From Zychaea mexicana (Eukaryota > Mucoromycota > Mucoromycetes > Mucorales > Lichtheimiaceae), in NCBI RefSeq assembly GCF_025766255.1, contig NW_026516704.1:62001-126000 (forward strand): a DNA stretch of 64,000 nucleotides, in the 5' to 3' direction. Under the pieces are notes generated by a model, which worked only from the letters and a program-made list of their open reading frames with translations, was not told the origin of the DNA and did not search any database. Shown here in pieces: positions 1 to 9,675 of this stretch. A program made the position numbers and the translations under genes. Positions within the stretch are counted from its first letter, which is position 1, and every line of letters starts with the position of its first letter.

Positions 1-704
1 CTCTGGAAACCGGAAAATTTTCAAAGATCCGCTGTGCTTTCATGCTGATAATTTCCATCGGTCTTGGAATGATGGCATCTGAAAATTCGAACCTCAGTAG
101 CTTGCCGCTATTGCTGGTTTCACTTCTGTCCCTTTCTGCGAAGTCAAAAATGAAACTTTGATAGCTGCTCTAATCTTGTGTTTTGCTATATTACGAATAC
201 GTACCATCTCCTCTCGGTATCTGCTTTGGCTGTTCTTGTTGTTCCTCGATTTGAATGGTGTTGGGTAATTCATTTGGGTGACAGTAACTTGTTGATGCAT
301 GCAATGTAGTACTGTAACTTTGTTGCAAATAACTAGCATCTATCCTATGCCCGTTAACGATCGCCGCATCACTCTCACGTTCAATAGAATCTTCCGGTTG
401 ATCGGGCGATGAAAGTACTTGTTCGAGATGCTGTCTCTGTAATGGCCTGATGCAAAAAGACACGTTCAGTTAATTAATTAACCATGTCGAAGTGCTAGCT
501 GCATTACCTCGAAACTAAGCTAGAATCGGCGCAATCATCGGTTCTTCTCTTTTTTCTCTGATATTCACGAAGACAAAGCGCTGCATGCGTGCGGAAATAG
601 TCTTTATTAACAGCTTGGCGACACCAACCGCATGCTATGGTTTCTCCAGGGTTCAATGATCGCTTTTGGCGTTTACGATACTTGTTTGGCAGCCCAGAAG
701 TCAT
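1..704 (-). CDS. CACTA/tnp2-type zinc-finger gene, 5' part (runs off left edge)
   Basis: Unrecognised as a named gene, but three exons can be built with matching phases: 704-508, 446-205 and 135-1 (GT...AG introns). The start MTSGLPNKYRK is basic and is followed by a C-x2-C...H...C zinc-finger-like stretch (GWCRQAV..., residues about 24-42), then a KKRR cluster, an acidic/Q-rich linker and a helical segment ending at the window edge (SDAIIPRPMEII). The plan (small zinc finger, acidic linker, helical region) is the same as at the start of the tnp2 gene at 19186 and 35275. It also sits head-to-head with a coiled-coil gene, as there. Inference: the 5' end of another CACTA-type transposase. The rest lies outside the window, so catalytic residues cannot be checked. 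Confidence 0.5.
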
Positions 705-760
705 TATATATTTGTTTAGTAACAGAGAAAAAGTTGTATTGTAACGGAGCTCTTTTATAT

Positions 761-856
761 AGATTGCAATGAAAAGTGGAGTGGTGGTGGTACAGCTGCG
801 GAACGCGTAGATCGCAATGAACAGTGGAGTGATGGTGGTACAGCTGCGGAACGCGT
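761..856. repeat. 48-bp direct tandem duplication in a bidirectional intergenic region
   Basis: Two adjacent 48-bp copies (761-808 and 809-856) with a few mismatches lie between the divergent starts at 704 and 943. This is where a shared promoter would be expected. ORFs on both strands read through the repeat (an ATG at 817 on plus), but I take these as artefacts of the repeat. Confidence 0.8.
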
Positions 857-942
857 GTTGGCGACGCGCAAACATAAAAAAAAGATTGTTCAGCCGTTTT
901 GAACTGTGCGCTTTCCGCTCTTCTTCCTCTTTTCTCTCTCAC

Positions 943-1777
943 ATGGCACCACTTCCCCGAGCAACTATTCAAGCTTTGCTTGAAAATATACAATCTCTTT
1001 CCCAGCGCTTTGAATCACTTACTGACAGCGTTAACCAAGTTCAAGAAACTCAAAGAGAACTTATCAACAGCTTAACAAATATCCAAGAAAATCAAGAAAA
1101 TATGCGTCAAACCATTGACACTCTCATCAGCGACCAAGAAAGCCCAGCACCGCTTCAAGAAGATACTCAAGATGGGATACTTCTAGGCTCTACAAGGAGA
1201 AGAGATATTGACCGCCCGTTTCAGATCGTAAACGGAAGAAGGCGTGCGGCTGAATTGGACGTAAGGGTGATTGAACGGATGATACACCGCGAGTTTTTCC
1301 ACGCAGACCAAGTTTGTGCTGAGAATGCCATCATCAATATGCATACTGCTTTGATGGAATCCGTTAACAACCTTCGCAATTCACTCGGCGTCAATGATTA
1401 CAGTATTCCTTGGAGTGAGATTGATCGCACTTTGCAGCTTCAAGCCATCAAGGACCTGGAAGATAGCTTGTTGCCTTTGAGTATAGGACTTGATCGATGT
1501 AAAAACTCATGGGCTGCATCCTTTTTGATGGCGTACAAATGGGGTTATTTATTCCAATATCGTAAACGAAGGGTCAGTTTAGAGCGTGCTGCGGCGTCAA
1601 GACAAGTAAGGCAATGCGCAGCATGTACAGTATCTTTATGTCTACGTGTGTATGTCATTGACCATTATTTCTTTTATAACGTCATTCAATAACGCGCAGG
1701 ATCCGGACAGCCATCAGCATTCAGACGATGCGACAACGTCGTCTTCAGTACATTCTACTGTCTCATCAAATAGGTAG
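943..1777 (+). CDS. coiled-coil helical protein, possible CACTA accessory gene
   Basis: Two exons, 943-1605 and 1700-1777, joined in phase over a 94-bp GTAAGG...CAG intron, give about 246 aa. I chose the ATG at 943 (MAPLPRATI) rather than 817 because 817 lies in a tandem repeat. Residues about 8-65 form a coiled coil (QRFESLTDSVNQVQETQ). A basic TRRRDIDR patch follows, then a Trp-containing helical domain (WSEIDRTLQ...NSWAASFL) and an Asp/His/Ser-rich tail ending SSNR. The plan resembles the minus-strand gene starting at 19032 and the gene at 52390. It is divergent from the zinc-finger gene at 704. Plant CACTA elements carry a second DNA-binding protein beside the transposase. A similar role here is inference only. 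Confidence 0.5.
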
Positions 1778-2517
1778 GCCAATCGTGACATCAAATAATT
1801 TGATAGCTTAGCGCATGACGTACTGATAAAGCCTTTCTTCATGGGACCTGGAAGCGAAAATTATCAAGACCAAGACCGGCCTACATGTCGCCGCCGCCGC
1901 CGTTTTCACTAACATGATATACCGTATACTGTTTACATATAGGTACTCTTTGGACCCTTCTTCCCTTGCAATCCATTTTTTCTTTTTTCCCAACATGTCT
2001 AACTTTACATAACTTCCTGCTACGTCTTTTTAATCACGTTTCTTCTTTATCTATGTATATTTCTTTTACTGTATATCTTGACACATACATGTATGTGTCT
2101 CTCACTTTGTTATATCTGAATATGTGTAGTCTTTTGTTCAGTTCCTCATTGCAATAAAACAAATACCTCTCAATATTGGATTCGCACAGCAATAATCTCA
2201 TAATAGCCGATACTATAATTGAAGGATTGATGCATGAATTATTATCGAAATCTAAGTAGGATTCTTGGCTCATGGAGATAGCAAAAATTACTCGTGAATC
2301 ATCGCTTCCAAAAAAGAATAACCATTACCCTTAAATTACAGCATCTTCCAGAGAATAAAAGTTATCATTTGATTATAGTTTCTACTCTTTAATAATCCAA
2401 TAAAATTAAAACAAGAATAAGGATAGAAAATGCATTTTTCTATAATTAGTCTACCCTAAATTTCAAGGTTTATTATACTATGTATCAAAGGATACTATCA
2501 TAAGATTTTCCGCTGTG
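1778..2517. other. intergenic, AT-rich, no gene seen
   Basis: About 740 bases with only short open frames full of low-complexity residues. I see no splice-consistent coding segment, RNA gene or clear repeat. Confidence 0.6.
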
Positions 2518-3521
2518 ACAAGAAACTGGTCGCACTGGTCGCAATGGTTCTCCTGCTCGGTGTCTGTACTTTGTTGACGTTGAACGCCAACAAAGACAAA
2601 TACAAAGTCTGAAAAGAGTAAGCCAGCACCTATCCCCGTGACAAGCATTCAACGATGTCATTTTAGCATCAAAGTGCATCCGGCAGATACTTGCAGAGTC
2701 TTTAGACTCTCAAGTTACCAACTGCTTTGGGTACGGTATTGTCGAGCTTTGCTCTTATTGCCAGAAAATCAAAGGTATACACATAGTTTCATTTTACTAT
2801 TAAAATTATTAGACACTTAAGCTTCCAACCTATTTGTAGATTCTCCTCTCCCTCCTTCTACTACTGTCCGCCCCTCAATGGATTGGATTATCGATCACAC
2901 ACCACCATCAATTGTACGTATATACAAAGTCATCTTCGTTATTACTCTGTCAGCATTAGTACTAATCTATACACCTTTCCTTAGCCGACCCCCACTGACG
3001 CATATCTTGGTCTTTCTCGAAAGAGAAAGTATATATCGGATGCTGACAATTTCAAGTCAGTTATGATGATAGCTAAGGATCACTGCATACCTTGCTTGTT
3101 TACTTTTGGCATAGCCGAAAGTGAGCATACAACCTCTCTCCAGTGCATTGCTCATATTGGTCAATGTTTCCGTTGCTTTGGTGACCACTATGTCTCTAAC
3201 CCAGCATGTGTAAAACCAGTAAGGGAGGGCTTTTGCAAGAAATGCCTTGTGCCTAACCAGTGGAACCAAACCATCTTCCATGATGGTAACTGGTCGAACT
3301 GTAGTGGTTCATATGAGGACCTTTTGTACCGTCTCTGCTGGGCAGCCTATCTGCGTAAGCCCCAATTCATACGCCAAGCTGGCTATAGTAAAAACCACCT
3401 TACGGCAATCGAAATACAACAAGACTTTGCCTATTGGCTTATAGCTACTGGGCCCCATACATATCCAAATAACGCCATGTATTTAGGCCATATAATTTTA
3501 TCACACTTCTTCATCACATAG
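2518..3521 (+). pseudogene. cysteine-rich RecQ-tail-like gene remnant
   Basis: Three exons fit by phase: about 2518-2774, 2840-2913 and 2985-3521. Exon 1 carries a CIRQIL...C...LCSYC pattern. This is like the zinc-binding C-x(n)-C-x2-C segment that follows the helicase core of RecQ-family proteins. Exon 3 is rich in Cys/His pairs (CIPC, CFRC, CKKC, NCS), and a Trp/Tyr-rich helix follows (LCWAAYLRK). There is an in-frame TGA in exon 1 at about 2639 and no start or helicase motifs upstream, so this is a 3' remnant. Similar cysteine-rich tails occur on fungal RecQ-like helicases linked to mobile DNA. That assignment comes from memory of the pattern and is moderate at best. Confidence 0.4.
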
Positions 3522-3749
3522 AACCTTTACCTCTCTTCTCTCCTCTTTTCGATTTTTTATATATACTATTATCATATCTTCTTCTCTGCTCCCCTTTTTA
3601 TCTTTTATATTAGATCTCTCTTGTCTCTTTTATCTTGTATCCCTTTCTCTCTTTTTGACTCTTATCCCTTTCTATTCTTATATTCTCAAATATATTTTAC
3701 TTATCAAATGGATTTATACTTTAAAAAAAAGTTGGGGTAGACCTAGGTC

Positions 3750-4103
3750 TACTAGGCATACTTAGTTGAGATTACCCTTTGCTCAATATTAAATGGCTTA
3801 CATCTCTACAACGTATTGATGAAGTAGGACTTTTCATCATAATAAATCGTGTTGCTGGACCATTTTTTTATCCAAAGATCAAATACAAATTGTGAGTATA
3901 CCTAGGGTATACCTAGGGTATACTGGGCATACTTGGTACAGATTGCCTTTGCTCAATAATAAATGGCTTATATCTCCACAACCTATTAATTAAGTCGGAC
4001 TTTTCCACATAATAAATCGTGTTCCTGGACCGTTTTTCTATCTAAATATCAAATAGAAATTTTGAGTATACCTGGGGTATACCTGGGTATACTAGGTATA
4101 CTC
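3750..4103. repeat. about 170-bp direct tandem repeat, two copies plus a partial third
   Basis: Copies begin with TACTAGGCATACTT-like sequence at 3750, 3921 and (partial) 4090. Each copy has TTTGCTCAAT, AAATGGCTTA, ATAAATCGTG and CTGGACC blocks in the same order, and ends in runs of ATACCTAGGGT/ATACCTGGGGT. Divergence between copies is moderate. No coding content. Confidence 0.8.
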
Positions 4104-4147
4104 CAGCTACTAAGTAATCGCTGTGGCAATTCTATATGTCATTTCCC

Positions 4148-4310
4148 CCCCCGTTCCCTTTTCGTTTCTACATTTTTCTTTTCATACCCATGGTTCCCTT
4201 TTCGTTTCTGCGTTCCCTTTTTGTTCAATCTTGTCATTCTCCCACCCATTCCTTTTCCGTTACTATGTTCCCTTTTCGTCACCGCGGTTCCCTTTTCGTC
4301 CTCTTCCAAA
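4148..4310. repeat. degenerate pyrimidine-rich repeat (GTTCCCTTTTCGT motif)
   Basis: The motif GTTCCCTTTTCGT or close variants recurs about six times at uneven spacing. The ORFs here in all three plus frames are Phe/Pro-rich artefacts of the composition. It ends shortly before the gene at 4403. Confidence 0.7.
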
Positions 4311-4402
4311 AAGAGTTTGTCATTGTCATTTTGCTTTCCCCTGCTTAAACGTGTCTGACATAGATTTAGGAAAATGCGGATCTATTGATTTCTCCTTTTT
4401 TC

Positions 4403-5632
4403 ATGACAACATTTGCATCTGATTGGCGTTTCAAAAACTATTCTGATTGGCACGAAAATTTGGTTCCAAATGGCAAGAAGACGGCAAATAGACTATACGA
4501 CGAATATCACTCTGATTTGGTCAAGATAAAGGCGTACTCGGGCAGTCCTCATACCATCAAGGGTTTTGTTGGCCGATTATTGAATGAAAAGGTAGTTAGT
4601 GAACAAAAGTATTGGAAAGCTATTGATTTTTCTTGTGTTGTTGTAGGAAAAAAACTATGATCAAGAGCCAGTCAAGACAACTACCATTTACAAAGACAGC
4701 ATTGTGGGGGGCCACAACAATACTCTGATTCACACGCATGACCAAGGTCAATCTTCAGGTAAGAATTTCGTACTTTATTTAATGATTGATTATTAACATT
4801 GATTTTTTGATTCTTTCACAGGCAAATCCGACGGCAATAGTGATGATCAGTCGTACCACACTCAGAAAGATGGTAAGACAAACGTATTTCTATTTTATTG
4901 TTAGATATTATCAATATATTTATGTTTTTCTTTTTGATTGTTCATAGATGCCACCAGTCAAGCTACCCCTGATGTGCGTCGTCCTCCTCTCAATTCAGCC
5001 AACTACAATACCACAAGCAACTCCGGTCCCTCTAATAGCTACGACGACGAACTTGACTATGAAGCCACTCCAAACACCATTGATACCCATCCTGATGCCG
5101 ACGATGTCTGTCCCTCTGATACACTTCTGCTCATTTCGCCCCCAGTCTCATCCTTTGACGAATCCACAGCCACGTCCACCTCATAATTGTCATTATCATT
5201 ACAAGCACCACATGGAGCTCCGTTTATCGTGGATCGTGTAGACATCTCTGAAAGGTTTTATCGTTACAGCAATATGTCTTTGATTTTGTGAAAACCAACA
5301 ACTTGACAGTAGAATCTGACTCTTATCTTATCCTTTCGATGTCATCAATTCTTCTGCTGCAAAACAACAATCGACTTAACCATGCCATGATTCCCTTTTT
5401 TGGAGACAAACTCTACAGCAAAATCTGCAAGCACAACCTTGGCGAATGGAACATGACTCTCAAATTCCCTGGAAATGTCTTGCTGGAATCTATCATCATT
5501 GCACAGAACCTGTATGACGAAACCACTGATCGAATCAATGCGTGTGCTTCACTACTTATCCTGGCAAGCACCATTGATGATCCTATCGACAAAAGGCTAC
5601 TGGTCTCGGGCGTCCTACTATTAGTTGTCTAA
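4403..5632 (+). CDS. unknown spliced gene with degraded 3' extension
   Basis: Not recognised. Four exons fit in phase: 4403-4591, 4647-4758, 4822-4872 and 4948-5186, all with GT...AG introns of 50-75 bp. The N-terminal 63 residues are charged and Trp-rich (SDWRFKNYSDWHENL). The middle is hydrophilic, and exon 4 is Asp/Ser/Pro-rich and ends at a TAA (5184-5186). The same frame stays protein-like past this TAA (PHGAPFIVDRVDISERF) to about 5285. A one-base frame change then leads into a helical, Leu-rich segment ending at 5632. I infer that the ancestral protein included this C-terminal domain and that the TAA and the frameshift make the 3' part a pseudogene. It sits just left of the Rep/transposase module, but nothing links them functionally. 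Confidence 0.45.
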
Positions 5633-5816
5633 CCAATTATAATCTACTAGCTGTAATATAGATAATAAAATTGCTATGACCGGTATAACCATCAGTGGCC
5701 GAAATAATTATTGATTTACAATAAAAATAATAAAAATTGAATTTTTTTATTTATATTGGTAGCCTCCCACGAGAAAAAAAAGAGCGATTGTTTAAAGTAC
5801 ATAACAATAAATAAAA

Positions 5817-7306
5817 ATGAACACAACACAACACACTGAACAACTCGATATTGAAACTAAAAATTTAATTGATAATAAATGGACTTTTCTTGATAAATCT
5901 TGGCCTGAAATGCAACATAGATTTAATCATAGAACAGCTATTAAAGATATGAAGAATAATACAATAGATGATATAAAGGATGTATTACTTCATAGATTTG
6001 GATTTATACCTGTATTTTATTTTCTTACAGTTTTATATGGAAATGTTGAATATCCAGGGCCATACTGCGAGATTGAAAAAGGACTTGCATTATTATATCA
6101 TATGGTATCAGGTGTATCAGGAAAGGATATGCATACTGTTATGCCATATGCAACATTTTATGATTTGTATAAGCGGTTCTGGATTACTAACTATAATGAA
6201 TTGAATAAAAAGGTAAAACAAGATTTAGATAGTATGTTCTCATCACCACGTATTCGCATTCTATCAGCAATAATAAACAATCCAGATGGTTTTAAGAATA
6301 TTACACTATTTATTGATGGACATGATAGTAAAATAAAGTATTATAAACCAAATGAGTCACATTCACAGTTATATTCATATAAATTAAAAGGGCCAGCTGT
6401 ACGTACACAAGTTATACAGGATATGAATGAAATAATTACACATGTTTCAGTATCTAAAAAATGTGCTATCAGAAATGATGGTACTATGTTTATTAATATG
6501 AAACTATATAAAAAAATAAGTGAGGCAGATTGTTTAGGAATGGATGGTGGATATAACTTATTTATACAAAAGTTTAAAGATAATGCGACAGATGCTGGAT
6601 ATAGTTTTTATGACCGTAATTTTTTACATCCCATAAGAAAAGAACCAGGACAAAAGTTAACAATCAATGAGACATACTTTAATAACAAGTTTGGATCATT
6701 TCGTTCCACAATAGAAGCACAGTTTTCTATGTTAGGCTCTAAATTTGAACGATTTAATAATAATCGTGCAGCATTGCAAATATCTGATATAAGATATTAT
6801 AATATTCAGTTTCGTGTTGCTTGTACTCTTACTAATATATGGCGATTTGTAAATAAGTATAATATAGAGGTAGAACCACATCATAAATTATGGTATGGAA
6901 AAGATTTTGAATTCCCAAGTAAGAAAAACAAACTTGACTTAGTATTTTCAAATGAGCAAAAAGTAAATACTGAATATAACGAAATGGTTGACATGCAGCA
7001 GAAATTTCTACAGCTTAACATTAATCAATCAATAGATATGGCTATAGATAGTGAGGACGAAACTGAAAATAATACATCTAAACGCAAGAGAAAAAATCAA
7101 AGAGAACAGAGAAATATAGCACATAGTAATTCATATGAAATTGAGAAGATTGTAGGACATGTGTATACTGATACAGTAATAAGTACATATTTGAGGTTAA
7201 GTGGGTTGGATATAGTGTAAAGGATAATAGTTGGTTAACAGTTGATAAGTTTAATTCCCGGGAAATGCTACATGAATATATGGCCATATATGGTCTTCAG
7301 CTCTAA
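5817..7306 (+). pseudogene. DDE transposase (IS5/Harbinger-like DDE_Tnp_4 type) with C-terminal chromodomain, frameshifted
   Basis: The open frame 5817-7220 encodes 467 aa. A helix-turn-helix-like segment (about 88-121) is followed by a DDE core: FIDGHDSKI (Asp167), MDGGYN (Asp243) and RSTIEAQF (Glu300). This spacing fits the IS5/PIF-Harbinger family, which cuts and pastes DNA in the nucleus. A basic KRKRK stretch at 422-426 may be a nuclear signal. From residue 440 (YEIEKIVGHVY) the sequence starts like a chromodomain. The remainder (YIFEVKWVGYSVKDNSW) is in another frame from 7172 and ends at a TAA at 7304-7306. A single missing base near 7172 explains the break. Chromodomains bind methylated histone tails and are best known on chromovirus integrases, so one on this transposase type is unusual. 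Confidence 0.8.
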
Positions 7307-7704
7307 ATTAATTTCTTACTTATTTGCTTATTAAAAAATTTCATATTGAAACTGGCCGCATCAACTTTGTGTTTACTGGCCCAATTATATTTATGTTTTA
7401 TGTATTCATCAGTTATACTTGTACTTATATTAGTATCTGTTGATTTATTTTTGACGTTAGTTTCTTTTGTTATATCTATATTATCTATTATAGCCTGTTT
7501 TATATCCTTATGCTTTTCAAAATATTCTTTTGGCTGTATTTCTTCTACTATTTGCTTGTTTCTCCGTTTATTTTTAATGTGTCTTTTTTTCCTTTTACGT
7601 TTTGGTATATTATTTGGTATGTTGCAGTCACTGCTTTTCTCTGATTCAGATGTACTTACATCTATGTATTTATGTTGTCTATATCTTCTGGTGGGTTTTC
7701 CCAA
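7303..7704 (-). CDS. small basic protein of unknown function
   Basis: Open frame of 133 aa, Lys/Arg-rich in the middle (RKRKKRHIKNKRR, about residues 36-48) and otherwise hydrophilic. Not recognised. It lies downstream of the Rep gene on the same strand, overlaps the small ORF 7662-7937 by 43 bases in another frame, and abuts the end of the chromodomain frame tail to tail. The overlap could mean a spliced or frameshifted single product. A nucleic-acid-binding role is suggested only by the charge. Confidence 0.4.
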   Translation of the reverse strand: MGKPTRRYRQHKYIDVSTSESEKSSDCNIPNNIPKRKRKKRHIKNKRRNKQIVEEIQPKEYFEKHKDIKQAIIDNIDITKETNVKNKSTDTNISTSITDEYIKHKYNWASKHKVDAASFNMKFFNKQISKKLI

Positions 7705-7937
7705 GCAGTAGTATCATTTACAACATCATCACATTTTATATTATTAAACACATCTTCCCAATGCCTATAATCTACTGATGATGGTACCTTTATAGTTGAC
7801 CATCCTCTATTATTTTGTTGAGGTGGATTATATTGTTTATTGTTCTGTGTATTATTACTATTATGTTTTTCTTCTTGTTCCTTCATATATTCTTCTATGT
7901 GAGCTAATTCTTGTAGTTCCTCTACTGTTTTATCCAT
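7662..7937 (-). CDS. small acidic/Asn-Gln-rich protein of unknown function
   Basis: Open frame of 91 aa starting MDKTVEELQELAHIEEYM, predicted helical, with an Asn/Gln-rich centre and an acidic end. Not recognised. It begins 69 bases after the Rep stop on the same strand and overlaps the basic ORF 7303-7704. Cotranscription with Rep is plausible from the spacing but not shown. Confidence 0.4.
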   Translation of the reverse strand: MDKTVEELQELAHIEEYMKEQEEKHNSNNTQNNKQYNPPQQNNRGWSTIKVPSSVDYRHWEDVFNNIKCDDVVNDTTAWENPPEDIDNINT

Positions 7938-8006
7938 CGGTGTATATTTGTTAATATCATCCTGACCACTATTATGTGCATAACGGATAAATGTATGCTG
8001 ATCTTA

Positions 8007-9413
8007 TTATTTGTTTTCGAATTCACCTTTGTATAAGTCCTCATACAGATCCATGTTTTCATAATACATGAATTTATTTTCATAATCCTTCACCTTCATT
8101 GTGTATGGATTCCATATTATATGACCTTTACGGTTCTTATCAACATAGATAATATATAAACGATTGAGCGTTGGCTCTAACTCATATACTGATTTGTTTT
8201 TGTATAACATGTGCGGCATATAGTTACTATTCAGTATTATTGGCATATTTTTCTTTTTAGTTATTGACTTTGTGAATTTGCCATTAAGTTTTAACCGTGT
8301 TCCTTCTAACATTTGGTTTAAAAATGTTAATTTGAAATCAGAACCTGTTTCTTCATTATACATAAAATCATAATCATCATCCTTATAATCTGACCAATCA
8401 TTTTCTTTATTCATTAGATATGCTCGATGGCCACCTTGTTCTAATACATCAATGTTATATGTCTTACCTACATTTGATGGACCTACAATCCAGTATTGTG
8501 GTATCTTATTTTTACCACCAAACATTGTTTCAATCCTAAACATAGACCACATATGTAATTTATTTCCAGGGTTATTTTCCATATCTGCATCATGAAAGTA
8601 AGAATTTAAATTTGATTTTACAGTATCATATTTCCATAGTAATTCTGGATATATTTCGGTTGCCTTCCGCATATTAAGCTGCTTCGTAATTAATTGATAT
8701 CCAAGTAACTGCTGGTGCATTTTTCTGGTCTTAACTTCATAATTTGGATCCATATTATAACAAATATAATCTTTTCCTTTCATACAGTAGCTAATGGACT
8801 TTTGTGGATTACTACCTGGTTTAATATTTGGAGTAACACCATCGATAGTAAAGAATTTACGTGCTGTTTTTGTGTCGAACCGCTCATTCATTTGTATCTA
8901 TATATGAACATGTTTCTCACCAGTTTCTGGTGTAATTTCATCACATGCAATTGCCTTTTCAATTCGATAACCAATACGTTCATGTTTTATAAACCATTCC
9001 ATGATTTGTTCTTTTGTTAAATGGAAGTCCTTACAAATATATGTGAACAGGCCTTTAGTGTTTTGGAATCGGAATTCTTTGCCGCCCTGTGAGGAATCTG
9101 CACCAGAGGTGTTACCCTCTAACATTGCATCGGAAAATTGAGGATTTGAGGATTTGAGGAATTTTGCAAAAGCCCTAATCCGTCCCATTATTGCAGTACG
9201 GTTCTCGTCCCTTACTTCCTTTGTTATGTTAGCCTTTTTGAGGTCCTTTTCGAGTTCGACCCTCAGTTGGTCAGCAATTGTTTTTTCACTAACATCTTGA
9301 TGATGTTCAGTAAGATGCTTTGCTCTTTCTATTAAGAGCGTCAATGTTATTCCTAAAATAGGAATAAATTCAGCCATAATGGCAATAAATGTGAGGAGGT
9401 TCATTTGGTCCAT
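8007..9413 (-). pseudogene. rep: CRESS-DNA-type Rep (HUH endonuclease + SF3 helicase) with one in-frame stop
   Basis: One reading frame runs from an ATG at 9413 to a stop at 8007, broken by a single TAG at 8898-8900. The first part has a hydrophobic, then charged helical N-terminus and rolling-circle motif I (LFTY, residues 122-125). Motif II (HVHI, 168-171) lies directly before the TAG. After it come motif III with the nicking Tyr (YCMK), a Walker A box (GPSNVGKT), an acidic Walker-B-like segment (YDFMYNEET) and helicase motif C (PIILNSNY). Such Reps nick and rejoin origin DNA and unwind it during rolling-circle replication in small circular DNA viruses and plasmids. Copies are known as insertions in fungal genomes. 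Read-through or a recent nonsense mutation could both explain the TAG. I saw no stem-loop origin nearby. Confidence 0.85.
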
Positions 9414-9675
9414 GTTGTGTTTTCGTTGGGGTAGTTTTGTTAGAGTGCTAAAAAATATAACAAATATATTTTGCTTTATATTCTGTGGTGTTATTTTTAT
9501 ATTAAAAAAATTCAATTTTTATTTTTTTTCAAAAATTTAAATGTATGCATGCCAAGACATTCGTGCATGAATTATTTCAATAAAAATTAGTTTGGCTATC
9601 CTGACATATTTCAGCTAATTAGTCATCTAGGGTTACTAGACTGCATTAAAATCATCATAACCATGGCCGGTCCCC

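Larger units (their letters stand above)
5729..9523. mobile_element. AT-rich DDE-transposase + CRESS-Rep module bounded by inverted repeats
   Basis: A 21-base sequence at 5729-5749 recurs as a perfect reverse complement at 9503-9523 (core AAAATTGAATTTTTT). Between them lie four open frames: a plus-strand DDE transposase with chromodomain, and on the minus strand a Rep-like gene and two small ORFs. The plus and minus sets converge and overlap by 4 bases at 7303-7306. The block is far more AT-rich than the genes on either side. The inverted repeats are low in complexity and no target-site duplication could be set, so the true ends are uncertain. The sequence 9524-9675 between the right repeat and the tandem array holds no gene. 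Confidence 0.6.

Noticed and set aside
817..942. Upstream ATG at 817 extending the coiled-coil protein
   Set aside because: The extension lies in a 48-bp tandem repeat and has no family-like sequence. ATG 943 fits the related genes.
7852..7860. TATTATTAC matching the geminivirus-type NANTATTAC nick site
   Set aside because: It lies inside an Asn-rich coding stretch with no flanking stem, and such words are expected by chance in AT-rich DNA.
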